A stretch of 64,000 bases of DNA, taken from positions 2,536,501 through 2,600,500 of the forward strand of contig NC_051101.1 of assembly GCF_901709675.1 (NCBI RefSeq), in the 5' to 3' direction. Origin of the DNA: Syngnathus acus (lineage: Eukaryota; Chordata; Actinopteri; Syngnathiformes; Syngnathidae). Below the pieces are notes generated by a model that was not told the DNA's origin, ran no database searches, and saw only the letters and a list, made by a program, of their open reading frames with translations. The translations under genes and the position numbers were made by a program. Positions 1 through 9,551 of the stretch are shown piece by piece; positions within the stretch are counted from its first letter, which is position 1, and every line of letters starts with the position of its first letter.

Positions 1-73
1 TTAGTTTGTCTGTGTGCGTGTGTTTCTCCATTCTTGTTATCTGAAGGGCGGAGGGAAGGCAAAGTTGACCTAC

Positions 74-1853
74 TATGGCGTACAAGGCCACCTCTTCACA
101 TCCGCCGTCGTACCAGGACCCGCTGCCACAAAACAAACCCACAGACAGAGGCGCCAGGTCCAACGCGTACAAAACCACGGCCACCACGGACAGCACGGCG
201 CACAACACGTTCACGGTCACTGTCAAACTAGCCTGACAACAACCAACAACAACAACAAAAACAGGGATTTGATTTTCATAGGCAGTAACCCAAACCTTAC
301 GTATAGCACAGGTTTTGCGTAATTTCTTTGTGCATAAATTGGATTTTTAAAATTGACACGAAATCATTTAGAGATTGGCAGGGGATAAAGTTTAACTGTA
401 TATTTGAAAAACACGAAAAAAGTAATTTTGCTCATTTTATGCCGCCTTGGTTTGTTTAAATGTTTCCTGTGCTGAAACACCTAAACTTATCAAAATGACT
501 AAAGAATTTACTATTAAAATGAGAGGCACATAAAGGGTAATACAAATTGTACCTGTACCTTTCAAAACAAACCGTTCTTTAAGATTACCGTATTGGCCCG
601 AATATAAAACGACCCTGATTATAAAGCGACCCCCTCTTTTTCAAGACTCAAGTGTGAAAAAATACTTTTGAACACCAAATTAGATTTTTATACAGAAAAT
701 AATTACAGTACATCTGAAACAAATGATTATAACAATATATTCGATAGAAAAAGCATGTTATTTTGCCTCATTCAAATCATGCAAAAACTGTCTCCATTTT
801 CTCTTATCTCTTCTCTAATTTTCTTCTCGCAATTTTTTATTTTTCTTCTTCATGCTACCGCTATATTTATTTTTATTCTTCGTGACAGGGGTTCACTTTG
901 GCCTGGGGAGTTAAGTTCAGCATTCGCTTTTAAGATATCTGGCGCCATCTAGCGTTGTGAATGGGTATAATGTCTAGACCCCGGATGTAAGACGAACCCC
1001 ACTTTTTCAGTCTTATTTCAATGCAAAAAACACCGTCTTATATTCGGGCCAATACGGTAAATGTTTTGAACTTCCAAGTTAAATACAACTAAACAGTACT
1101 TAGGCAGCAATTCATTTGCCTACCACCAGAGGGAGCCCATCTGGGCTGTACTCACAAAGCAGCAGGATGGGCACTGGCCTGACAAAAGCGACAAGACTCC
1201 TGCAGTGACAAACTACAAAGAGGAGAGACCAGCCGCAAAGTGAGGTGTTATTTCAAAGCAGCATGTTTGCCGGCTTCCAAAGTCATCGTTACCACGGCTC
1301 CGATCCAGTAAGCTGCTCCCAGACTGGCCAAGTCACCGGGGCGTATCCGTGTCCTGCCCACCCCCAAGCCCATGTTGATCACGCCCACCAGAATCTGAAT
1401 GGTCTGCAACATACATTAGCAACAACCCAAATAGCATGTAGCCTAGCCGAGCCTAATCTAGCACAATATTTTTGCTGAAATATGATTCAGCAAGTCACAA
1501 AATTAAAGTGCTGTTTCTTTTTTTAAAGATTAAAGACCATTTATGGTTTGGAAAATTATATTACAAGATTAAAGCTGTACTTTTTGTAGGAATAAGACAC
1601 AATACTAATAATTTAAAGCTGTACACTGCACTTCTTTAATTGTAATACGATTATGTCATCGTATAATGAAAAGAAGTGTGCACATAAGGTGAAAGGCCCT
1701 TGTAGTTACCCCGAGGACAGCTTTGGCCTCGCCCTTCAACACCCTGCAAGGCCTGCAGCAGCCGCAACTTTGGATGGAGCCCAATGCGCTTGTTTGATTG
1801 GAAGCTACCGTCACCACGGCGACATTTTTGTCTCCCATCGCTGTCACAGACAT
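74..1853 (-). CDS. ms4a: MS4A-family four-span membrane protein, gene 1 (partial, runs off left edge)
   Basis: Membrane-spanning 4-domain A proteins are small tetraspanning proteins of plasma membrane or endosomes that modulate receptor signalling. Four coding exons are visible, read downward: 1853-1710 (start MSVTAMGDKN), 1403-1293, 1212-1156 and 232-74. All are phase 0, with acceptors ending AG and donors GTAACT, GTAACG, GTGAGT and GTAGGT. Exon 2 carries the first hydrophobic helix (QILVGVINMGLG) and ends YWIGAV. The 57-nt exon 3 has the same length as its counterpart in the complete MS4A gene at 18.8-20.5 kb. Exon 4 holds helix 3 (VLSVVAVVLYALD) and a cysteine-rich loop. The exon with helix 4 and the tail would lie left of base 1. 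The identity rests on exon-by-exon resemblance to the complete paralogue; which fish ms4a this is cannot be told. A 470-bp MITE lies in the intron between exons 3 and 4. Confidence 0.72.
588..1057. mobile_element. TA-flanked MITE in an ms4a intron
   Basis: A 470-bp element with terminal inverted repeats: CCGTATTGGCCCGAATATAA at the left and its exact reverse complement at the right. Similarity continues inward with mismatches. It is flanked by TA on both sides (586-587 and 1058-1059), as expected for Tc1/mariner-type insertion. The interior is AT-rich with no transposase frame, so it is non-autonomous. Confidence 0.8.
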
Positions 1854-2091
1854 CCTGGAGGAATGACGGACGGCAGCAATCAATCAGGAAGACCACAATC
1901 GGAATTTGACGGCGTCAATCAAAAGTCAGCGGCAGCTTTTGTCTGTTTGCGTTACTCAAGATAAAATGTTTCTTTATCTCAGGTCCACTCGGCAATATTT
2001 ACACAAATGTACCACAAGTATGCAGGACTTCAGAGTTTCTAAGCCAACATTTTTGGAGGAGAAAAAAAATCATATATTTAGAAGAAAAGTA

Positions 2092-3001
2092 CCGTTTTTT
2101 TCCATGTATAATACGCAAAATTTAACTAATTTATTGTCCTAAAATCTGGGGTGCGCATTATACATGGGTACAATTTTTTTTAAAAAAATTTTTAAATTTT
2201 TTTTTTTTTTTTTTTTTTAAGAAAATCATGGTACTGGTACGAGTATTGATTTATGTATTGTTCTCTTCTTGTCATGTTGTGAAAGAATGTGGGTTGAATA
2301 AATACCGAAAGAACAATAGTGTGTTTGTACTGTGCTCTGGTCATTTCGTCAAAGAAGGGATAATAGTCCTCTTCTCTTCTTGACTGACAATGAATGTGAT
2401 AGTTTAATACAATCAGCAAATAACAAAATGCGTATTACAGGTAATATTTTATTTCACAACACTTTGCCTTGTTCCTTTCGTCTCTGCTGTTCACTTCAAA
2501 CACGCTCCATACGAACGCAATGCTCTCGTATCAGACGCTTGCTCGATCACCTGCTCGTTTGCTGTCACAATGTACCCTACACAAATCCGAAACATTTGTT
2601 GCGGCTCCGAGTCACGACGAGGGGCAAGTTTTGGTTTCCAAGGGTGTTATTATTCCTCTTCAACGTCTCTCCCATACAGAGCCGCCTTTTTCACATGTCC
2701 GCACGTCACTTTCCTCTCTTTTCATCTGATCGCGGTGGTGCCTTTACGGGCAGTCGGAGAAATCAATGCCAACAAAAAAAATACATCCAGCCTAGTTAAG
2801 ACCATACCAAAGACTATAAAAATGGGACCCATTGCCTCCCTGCGTGTGTGACGATCATTGGGACTTAAAAAAAAAAAGAAAAAAAAAAAAAAAAAAATTG
2901 GGTGCGTATTATACATGGGTACAGGCTTTTTTCCAGCATCAACATGCCATTGTTAGGGTGCGTATTATACATGGGGGCGTATTATACACGGAAAAAAACG
3001 G
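2092..3001. mobile_element. TA-flanked MITE with nested SINE fragment
   Basis: About 910 bp bounded by inverted repeats (CCGTTTTTTTCCATGTATAA at left, its near-exact reverse complement at right, ending AAAACGG) and TA duplications at 2090-2091 and 3002-3003. The subterminal motif GTGCGTATTATACATGGG recurs several times inside. Long A and T runs are present. A fragment of a tRNA-derived SINE lies inside at about 2790-2870. No transposase frame is seen. Confidence 0.75.
2790..2870 (+). repeat. Truncated tRNA-derived SINE fragment inside the MITE
   Basis: The stretch from GACCATACCAAAGACTATAA through GGGACCCATTGCCTCCCTGC to the ATCATTGGGACTT end matches the middle and 3' end of the fuller SINE at 21.87-22.14 kb. 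The tRNA head is missing and there is an internal deletion. It is followed by an A-rich tract. Confidence 0.6.
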
Positions 3002-3448
3002 TATATATTTTACAATGATGATGATGAGTAGTAGGAATAGTACAGTACTTACATATTTTACAAGTTAAAAAAAAAAAAAGTCAAGGAACAGGTTGTACAA
3101 AATGCCCGTTTTTGGAAAAGTTCTCGATTTTCTTTCTACACTTTTATACTCGATTTTTCCTTTGCAAACGATTTTGTCATGAAGGTTTTGTGAGCATCAA
3201 ATGAGAAATCTTACCTGCTGTTTCTTCGCTGTCGGCCAGATGTCATCTGAGAGGGCAAGTGGATAAGGACAAACATCAAATGTCAATAAAGAGCAGGCCA
3301 AAGCCCATTTCCTGTCTGCTCTTTGACTTCACAATAAAAGCTAGCTGTCTTTCATGTTGGCTGGCTCCAAATGATGCTATTAGTATAGTGGTTCTACACA
3401 GAGGATAAATAAAATATCCTGCTACCTGATCTCTCTCCATGCGGTTGT

Positions 3449-3905
3449 TTAACTAATTGTGTTTGGTTTATTGCTGTAAGGGTTCAAGCGCTGCAACAAG
3501 AATCCTATTTAGCGTTACCATTAAGCGAACAGGTTCTTTCTCGAAAGTCATTAGCAGGCCGGTGGGTGGCGACGAGTACCTCTCGCCCGACGACCAGAGC
3601 CTTGACGACCTCGGCGGCACACTTGAGGTTGACGAAGAGCTGAACGACGGCCAGCGCTGTCAAAGTGGCGTCTGCAGATGTCAGCAGTCTCTGACGGACC
3701 AACAAGATTCCACATCGTGACCAAAAGTATCCCCGCAATTTCCTTGGCGGAGGTTCACCTGCACCAGGAGAGCCACCGTTGCGCAATCGGCGTGCAGCCG
3801 CCGTTGTCGTCCCGCTAATCTCGGTTGGCACATCCACAGGACGGAAGCGTTTTCCGCATCGGCGGCGTACAGAACCAAGGCGGCCAGAGCAAAAATAGCG
3901 CAGGC
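3449..3905 (-). pseudogene. ms4a: MS4A-family gene 2, 3' half only (5' end replaced by repeats)
   Basis: Three exons match the second half of the MS4A genes nearby. 3905-3759 holds helix 3 (IFALAALVLYAADAENAS) and loop, donor GTGAAC. 3690-3580 holds helix 4 (RLLTSADATLTALAVVQL), acceptor CCGTCAG, donor GTACTC. 3490-3449 is a possible last exon of 13 residues plus TAA, acceptor TTGTTGCAG. The helix-3 exon lacks about its first nine codons: coding similarity stops at 3905, where GC-rich repeat sequence starts. Helices 1-2 and the start codon are not found up to the R repeat and the rpz-A segment. The remaining frames are open, so the breakage may be recent. I infer a gene remnant; a new upstream exon has not been excluded. 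Confidence 0.6.
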
Positions 3906-4138
3906 CGGCTCGCCCCGGCTTGGCTACGCCAGTGTCTTCCACCAATGCTTTATAAATCCAAATAGCGTGTTTATACTATTGGGGACATGTTAAACATTTT
4001 TGTTTTGCATTCTCTTACTCAGTCTAAGGTGAAAAGTGAATACAACAAGATATCCATCTTTACCAAATTACCTCTAAATTCGTAGCCAAGCCGGGGCGAG
4101 CCGGGGCGGCACCCCGGTTAGGACTCCCTGCGCCCCAG
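3903..4138. repeat. Inverted-repeat-bounded insertion at the broken ms4a exon
   Basis: A roughly 30-bp GC-rich arm (GGCTCGCCCCGGCTTGGCTA, ending CGCCAGTG near 3936) recurs inverted from 4081 (CGTAGCCAAGCCGGGGCGAG). The 140 bp between the arms (3941-4081) are a dispersed sequence that recurs in opposite orientation at about 39194-39330. The arm shares the GGCTACGCCA word with the R satellite, so a common transposon end is possible. Confidence 0.55.
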
Positions 4139-4254
4139 TTGAAAAACATCGAGCTTTTTAGATTCTTCATTTTCATGCCGTTTTTTTCTTTCGGTCTTGC
4201 TCGAATGTGCTTGCGCTATTCTATGTGCGCGATGTTATCCATTCACCGTTTGCC

Positions 4255-4837
4255 TCCCGGACCCGGATGTTGTTTTAGCGATCAGCGAACGGCGTGGGTG
4301 ATGTTCGATTTTATTTCCTGTGGGCGCGCGCCCCGACTGGAAAAATTCCTGGCTACGCCACTGCATGTTCCTGCCTGCGTTCGTGTTAAAAAAGCACCTA
4401 TAAAAGGGTGTGCACAATTGTGTAACCACTTGGAGAAAATGAAAACAATTTGGCGGATTTTATTGGACTGCCATTTGAACAGGGATGTGCTTCTATTTCA
4501 TTCTACAAATATTCAAGAGCACAAAAACTTCCAAATAATCCACACAGTCATGCAGAGGACTCACCAGCTCATAGCGAAATTTTTGTCTTCGTTTTCCACT
4601 ATTTTTTGTTCATTGAAGAGCAAAAAAAAAAAAAAAAAGAAGTGAATATCTGACACACTTTACTGCACAGATTTATTTAACTTTTTTTTTAATAATCGGA
4701 GATATACCATATTTTCATGGGAAAAAAATCCCGGACCCGGATGTTGTTTTACCGATCAGCGAACGGCGTGGGTGATGTTCGATTTTTTTTCCTGTGGGCG
4801 CGCGCCCCGACTGGAAAAATTCCTGGCTACGCCACTG
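4255..4837 (+). repeat. R satellite, left block (about 1.2 units)
   Basis: Same repeat as the five-unit array at 15.5-17.8 kb. The landmark TGGGCGCGCGCCCCGACTGG occurs at 4321 and 4795, a spacing of 474. The block starts at CCCGGACCCGGATG and ends at GGCTACGCCACTG (4837), where copy A of the rpz duplication begins. The first unit has T-to-A and other private differences from the right block. Confidence 0.85.
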
Positions 4838-5470
4838 TTGACACAGCAAACAGAGGAGGCTGGTCTGAAGCACATGATAGCTGAAGCCTGAAAGACGCAT
4901 GTCCAAAGAGTCGTCACCATCCAACATTTTGCTCTTGAAAATCAAATGACAAATTAGAAATATTTTTAATGTACATTTATTTTCACGCAGATTCGGTACA
5001 TTGCATTCTTTTTTTGCCAATTTCAAAACATGACCCTGCAAAAAGACAAAAAGGCAACATTTAGAACATTGACAAGAGAACAAACATCACAGTGATACAA
5101 GCACGTCAGATTGTTGCCAAAAATAAAAATCAGTTACAATGTGTGCTCATCTCCGTCTTACACAACGGGAGCGTTTACGCAAACAGGCCGCCTGGCTCGC
5201 TGCTGCTCAGTTACTTTTGCAAAGCTCAAACATGCTCATCTTTGCCGACACGGTGAAGCCGACCGGCGCCATCTTTTTGCTTGCGCTTATCGGCAATCTG
5301 ACACTTGTTCATATGCATTTGTGAAAAACAAAAAAAGTGGACCACATTCTCTCCCCAAAAAGAAAAGAAGAAATCCATACGGCAACAAACACTGAGTCGA
5401 CAAATAAAATGTGCATTTTCCATCATATGTCCCCCTGCCAGTTCAGATATTCCAGCACATCAGCACGGCT

Positions 5471-6655
5471 CTACAGCGGGTGGATGTAGAAGAAGGCCCG
5501 CTTCTGCCTGGCGTAGTAGTAGGACTCCACGTTGAAGTTGTTGGACTCCACCACCTCCTTGTGGTGGCTGACAGCGTGCACCAGGCAGTCAGGGAAGCAG
5601 CGGTTGACCATCCGGGCCACAGCCATCATGTTGCCCTTCAGCCGCTGCTGCTCGATCTGCTTGGAGATGCGAGTCTTGTCGATGGGCGGCGGGTCCACGC
5701 AGAAGGACACCACCACCTTGACCTTGTTGTCCATGGTCAGCTTGAACCAGTTGGCCCCGGCGCTGCCGTGGCACTTGCATCCCGCCAGCCAGTTGTAGAA
5801 GAAGATGCGCTCGCGGCTGTTGAAGGCGCGCACCGACCAGTTGACCCAGTCGTACTTCTTGACCAGCGCCGAGAGCAGCGAACGCGTCAAGTCCTCGCTG
5901 ACCGCGCAGGAGGCCTTCTCTTTGAGTGCTTCCTCCAGGTCCAGCTTGGCCTGGTCCATGAAGTTCTCCGTGCATTGGTCCACGGCCGCTTTCATGAGCT
6001 TCTCCACAGCCTCCATCCGCTCGTGCCACTTGGTCGTCAGGCCCGTTTCCACCGGGCCTTCTCGAAGGGCGGTGTAGCCCATGATGGCGATGAGGCCCAT
6101 CACAAAGAGCTTCTTGAGCCGAGCGCAGAAGTCCTCCACCGCCCTGCGGCTCCTCTTCGCCGTGACAACCACCGTGTCCAGTATGGGGACGCCGGCCATG
6201 TTCTCCCCCGTGACGGCGTTGAAGAGGGCGTCCAAGTTCAAGTCGGTATTCGTGATCTTGTAATACGTGATGAACGTCTCCTTCTTCTCCTCCTTCATGC
6301 TGGGCTTGGCGTTGATGAACTCCTGGAACTTTTCGTACTGGCCCAGTATGTGCGCCTCACGGTCGAAGTTCTGCTCGTTCATGGCCGCCCTCTGCAGCTC
6401 CAGGGCGATCTGGTCGGTTTCGCGCTGGATGCACACCAGCTTCTGGTTGACCTGCTCGATCTTCTGTCTCAAGTAGAGGGCCTCCTTGCCCTCCGGGTTG
6501 CTGCAGATCTGGGCCACGCCGCTGAAAACGGCCTCCAGGAGGGGGTGCAGCTGGCCCACCGTGGCGGCCAGGACCTCTGCCACTTCCCCTGTGATGTACA
6601 CCGCTTTCTCAATCTTGTCCTTGTTGTCCACCAGCCAGTTGGCCACGCTGTCCAT
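5471..6655 (-). CDS. rpz-like: Rapunzel-family protein A (rapid-divergence copy)
   Basis: A single uninterrupted exon of 394 residues. The rapunzel family is known from teleosts, where zebrafish rpz affects fin and skeletal growth; biochemical function is unknown. Family marks: an amphipathic N-terminal helical half, the conserved core FCARLKKLFVMGLIAIMGY (residues 176-194) with one short hydrophobic helix, and a C-terminal domain starting KYDWVNWSVR (267-276), followed by VKVVVSFC and HAVSHHKEV. No signal peptide is evident; it is probably intracellular. The start codon at 6655 is the first in frame and is shared with copy B. A TTTATT (minus-strand AATAAA) at 4976 may end the transcript. It differs from B at 54 residues with no synonymous change seen. 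At several informative sites (145, 156, 166, 216, 220, 305, 384, 390) A carries the derived state judged against C-E. A provirus lies 630 bp upstream. Confidence 0.88.
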   Translation of the reverse strand: MDSVANWLVDNKDKIEKAVYITGEVAEVLAATVGQLHPLLEAVFSGVAQICSNPEGKEALYLRQKIEQVNQKLVCIQRETDQIALELQRAAMNEQNFDREAHILGQYEKFQEFINAKPSMKEEKKETFITYYKITNTDLNLDALFNAVTGENMAGVPILDTVVVTAKRSRRAVEDFCARLKKLFVMGLIAIMGYTALREGPVETGLTTKWHERMEAVEKLMKAAVDQCTENFMDQAKLDLEEALKEKASCAVSEDLTRSLLSALVKKYDWVNWSVRAFNSRERIFFYNWLAGCKCHGSAGANWFKLTMDNKVKVVVSFCVDPPPIDKTRISKQIEQQRLKGNMMAVARMVNRCFPDCLVHAVSHHKEVVESNNFNVESYYYARQKRAFFYIHPL

Positions 6656-6960
6656 GGTTGCGCAATTTCACAGCCACTTGATAAAATGATTCCGCCACAG
6701 CCTGAAAGGACACATGGAGGGACAGACACCGTTAAAGAAGACATTTTCGGACACTTTCCCGAGCACAACGCAAAAACTAGCCTGGTGTCTTGAATATGTG
6801 CCGGCTTGTTCAATTCTACAATTGATCAGTGGATGGCCGCTCCAGACACCAAAATGGGCGCTCACGTTTTCTTCAAAAAGCTCGCCAAAGTCCCTGGCAG
6901 GATCCAAACCTTGTCCCGACACGTCTGCACACGTCTTCACAATGCCGCACCCTCACGGCT

Positions 6961-6998
6961 GCACACACACACACACACACACACGCACACACACACGA
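6961..6998. repeat. (CA)n microsatellite
   Basis: A CA dinucleotide tract with one CG interruption in the 5' flank of rpz-like A. The matching tract in copy B is at about 29016-29052 and differs in length. Confidence 0.9.
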
Positions 6999-7285
6999 AT
7001 CCCATCAATGCTTTGGGATTGCTCATTTAGTTGGACTTGTCTAAAAATGGCGGCCAGCCAGAGCAAGCGCAGATGCTGACAGTGGAAGAAACAAGCAGGG
7101 GGATTTTACGGCGCCGACACGTCACGTAGTGTGTCGGCAGGAGAAAAAACACCGGGGAGATGATCTAAGTTGGACTCCCTGGAGAAGGCGGAAAAAAGGC
7201 ACACCCAGGCCTGGCTGATTAAAAGCCTTCGGCAGCGCACTTGAGCAACCTTGTCCTCATCGCCATGTGTGCCCCCAAATGACGC

Positions 7286-8043
7286 TGTTAGAAAAATGTA
7301 TATATATATATGTTATCATGCGTTCTCTAATCAATGCTTTACCGCAATATTACTGCAATATATGCTTGCTGTTTGGCCTTGCTGTTTTTATGATGTACCA
7401 CAGAAGAGAAAAGTTACGGCTGGGTCAGGAGAGAGGTTACAGCTGGGTCAGACAGGACCAGCTGACAACTCAGCAAAAAGAAGACATCTACCGAGACAGT
7501 TCCTTTTTAACAAAGACCACTTTGTTAAACAACATGCCTCATTGCTGTCTTGCACCTCAGATGAACCTACAAGTGACCATCATTGTCAGGGTTTTCCAAA
7601 CTATCTTGATCGTAAGATTATGTCGGAATGTATGTATCCAGTAATAAATAACCTAGCTTGTCCCATTCTACACAATGTCGTAAAGCATCCCTTGCTATGT
7701 TTTGACTAGAGGTCAAAGGTTTTCTTCTCTATCCAGGCCACTCAAATTCCTCTTCCCACATGTTCTTATCAGTATGTAAACACCTAGTGATTTCTTCCTT
7801 ACGAGGCAAAGCCCACATGCGTTCCCCCTCCTCTTTTAGGGGCTTTTGTCTCACGATTTGTGGGTAGGGCAAATCCCAATAAAAAGAGCGGGAGTGCATA
7901 CAGATATTTAGTGTAGTGAGATTGTTGTGAAGCTATCTGTACTGCACTCCTCGCGAGAAAAGACTTAATATTCTGTCTCACTTGTGGTTTGTTTGCTGTT
8001 GCTCTTCTCTTGAAATTTGTTCGGTCAGCGAAAAAACCTAACA
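7286..8043 (+). repeat. 5' LTR (758 bp)
   Basis: Bounded by TGTTAG and CTAACA inverted ends. By eye it is identical over its full length to the 3' LTR. AATAAA at 7878 is a likely polyadenylation signal. ORFs in it (up to about 150 codons) repeat in the other LTR and are not genes. Confidence 0.95.
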
Positions 8044-8048
8044 GTAAT

Positions 8049-8066
8049 TGGGGGCTCGTCCGGGAT
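8049..8066 (+). promoter_or_regulatory. Retroviral primer binding site, tRNA-Pro type
   Basis: The 18 bases TGGGGGCTCGTCCGGGAT lie five bases after the LTR end. This is the classical proline-tRNA primer site used by murine leukaemia virus and relatives. Confidence 0.93.
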
Positions 8067-8717
8067 CTCGACACACCTGGCGGTTCCAGCGGACTCTTCG
8101 ACGCAGGCGAAAATCCTCGGCCGAGGTAAACAAAAGCCCTTTGACGGGACTGTCTCGATCAGTCCGGCTGGACACCGGGAGGGTTGACGAGGCTATCCGA
8201 GGAGGAGAATCAGCAGACCGTGAGTAGGAATATTAATTCTACTAAAAAGAAATGGATGAGCGGTGACAAGAGGTCACCTAATGAATGAGCAGTGACGAGG
8301 TCACTTACAACGAGCAGTGACAAGAAGTCACTTAAAGACCTTGAGAATTCTAGACCCTATCAAGTGCAATCAGAAACGGTTAAATTCCGCAGGGGCGGTG
8401 TGGAGCCCCCTAACTTTGTTAGTTAAATTCCGCAGCGGGAGTGCGGACTCCTCTGTTATTAAAAATCGCGCGTGGTATGCTTGTGTACGGTTTGACTGAG
8501 AGTGATCTCATTTGAGCGCTCCTCTATATAAACACACAGGATTGTAAACAGTGGCTTTGTGTGGGTGCAGAGGCAAAAACTCTCCGCTCCCTTCGGGGAG
8601 GTGAAAGGAGACTTACCACACATCGAACTTTTAACCACTGTCCTGTGAATAAAGTTGGTTTTAGGACACTGTAGGTGCCATTCAAACTACCAACTCCAAA
8701 ATTTAGAAAAATAAACC
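8067..8717 (+). other. Proviral leader between primer site and gag
   Basis: Untranslated leader with short direct repeats around 8255-8335 (GAGCAGTGACAAGAGGTCAC and variants, about three times). A second pair of repeats, TTAAATTCCGCAG, lies at about 8380 and 8423. It probably contains the packaging region; no gene is seen. Confidence 0.6.
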
Positions 8718-9551
8718 ATGGGAAATTTAGATAGTAAGCGAAAGTCCCTACCCCGACATGAACTACAATGCAAAGATTGGAAAATAATTGAAAGGCAGGA
8801 TCCCGACCGACTTAAAAAAGATTTCGATAAATGGGTTAAAAAATATAAATTTGAGGGAGAACTAGAAGAAGTACAAGAGCGGGAAGAGAAAACACATGCT
8901 ACAAATTCAAAACTAAAGATCATAGCGAAGTTGTATCCGCAAATACATGACACACGCAAAATTGAGGAATCACCTCCTCCTTATGGGTTGATGGACAGGG
9001 CCACTAGGCAGAAAAGCCCGCTAGAAATGGATTGGTCAAAGGAAATCAGAGCAAATTATACAGAAATAGGGAGAACAAAGCAAAATGATAATGAAACCTT
9101 TGTTGAGTATCGAGTGCGCATGACAAAAGTGTTTAAAACACACAGTGGACTGGTGGAAGATAATGCGCCTCAAGGTGCTTATCAACAGCAATTAAAAAAT
9201 GCCATCCACGCAGGGTCCAGACCAGCAATACAAGGCTGGGTGATCAAACATTATATGGGCATGAACACCGGAACTTTGGAGAAATACATAAATCACGCCC
9301 TCCATGCGGAAAAAGTAGTAATAGACAAACAAAAACGAAAACAAATGAAAGCTTCAAAAGACACTTTTCTGGTAGACCAGGATAGTGACACTTTTTACCA
9401 AAATGCAGGCAGAGGACAGAAAGGCCAGAGAGGGCGAGCAATGTCTAACAGAGGAGGCTTTAGAGGCCGAGGGAGAGGAGTTGTGCAACCTCCAATGGAA
9501 TGCTGGAATTGCGGAGAAAACGGTCACATGGCACGTGACTGCACAAATTAA
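8718..9551 (+). CDS. gag: Retroviral Gag-like protein
   Basis: 277 residues starting MGN, a glycine-2 context typical of N-myristoylated Gag matrix proteins. The N-terminal half is highly charged and helical. The middle segment around residues 110-210 resembles a capsid region. A basic RG-rich stretch (GGFRGRGRG) precedes one CCHC zinc knuckle, CWNCGENGHMARDC (CX2CX4HX4C), at the C-terminus. The frame is intact, but the protein is short for a full Gag polyprotein and no protease or reverse transcriptase frame follows. It would package RNA if expressed; mobility would need enzymes from elsewhere. Confidence 0.85.
   Translation: MGNLDSKRKSLPRHELQCKDWKIIERQDPDRLKKDFDKWVKKYKFEGELEEVQEREEKTHATNSKLKIIAKLYPQIHDTRKIEESPPPYGLMDRATRQKSPLEMDWSKEIRANYTEIGRTKQNDNETFVEYRVRMTKVFKTHSGLVEDNAPQGAYQQQLKNAIHAGSRPAIQGWVIKHYMGMNTGTLEKYINHALHAEKVVIDKQKRKQMKASKDTFLVDQDSDTFYQNAGRGQKGQRGRAMSNRGGFRGRGRGVVQPPMECWNCGENGHMARDCTN

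Noticed and set aside
74-236. Plus-strand reading of the ms4a exon (MAYKATSSHPPSYQDP)
   Set aside because: The minus strand gives a transmembrane segment matching the MS4A exon series with correct splice sites and phase, which explains the bases better.
5411-6793. 460-codon open frame on the plus strand opposite rpz-like A (and similar ones opposite B and C)
   Set aside because: It is the complement of a GC-rich conserved coding exon; the residues are a leucine, histidine and valine-rich artefact with no family resemblance.
7251-7709. 152-codon frame at the left LTR and its twin at 13800-14267
   Set aside because: It lies in the LTR sequence and is present in both LTRs; there is no recognised protein.
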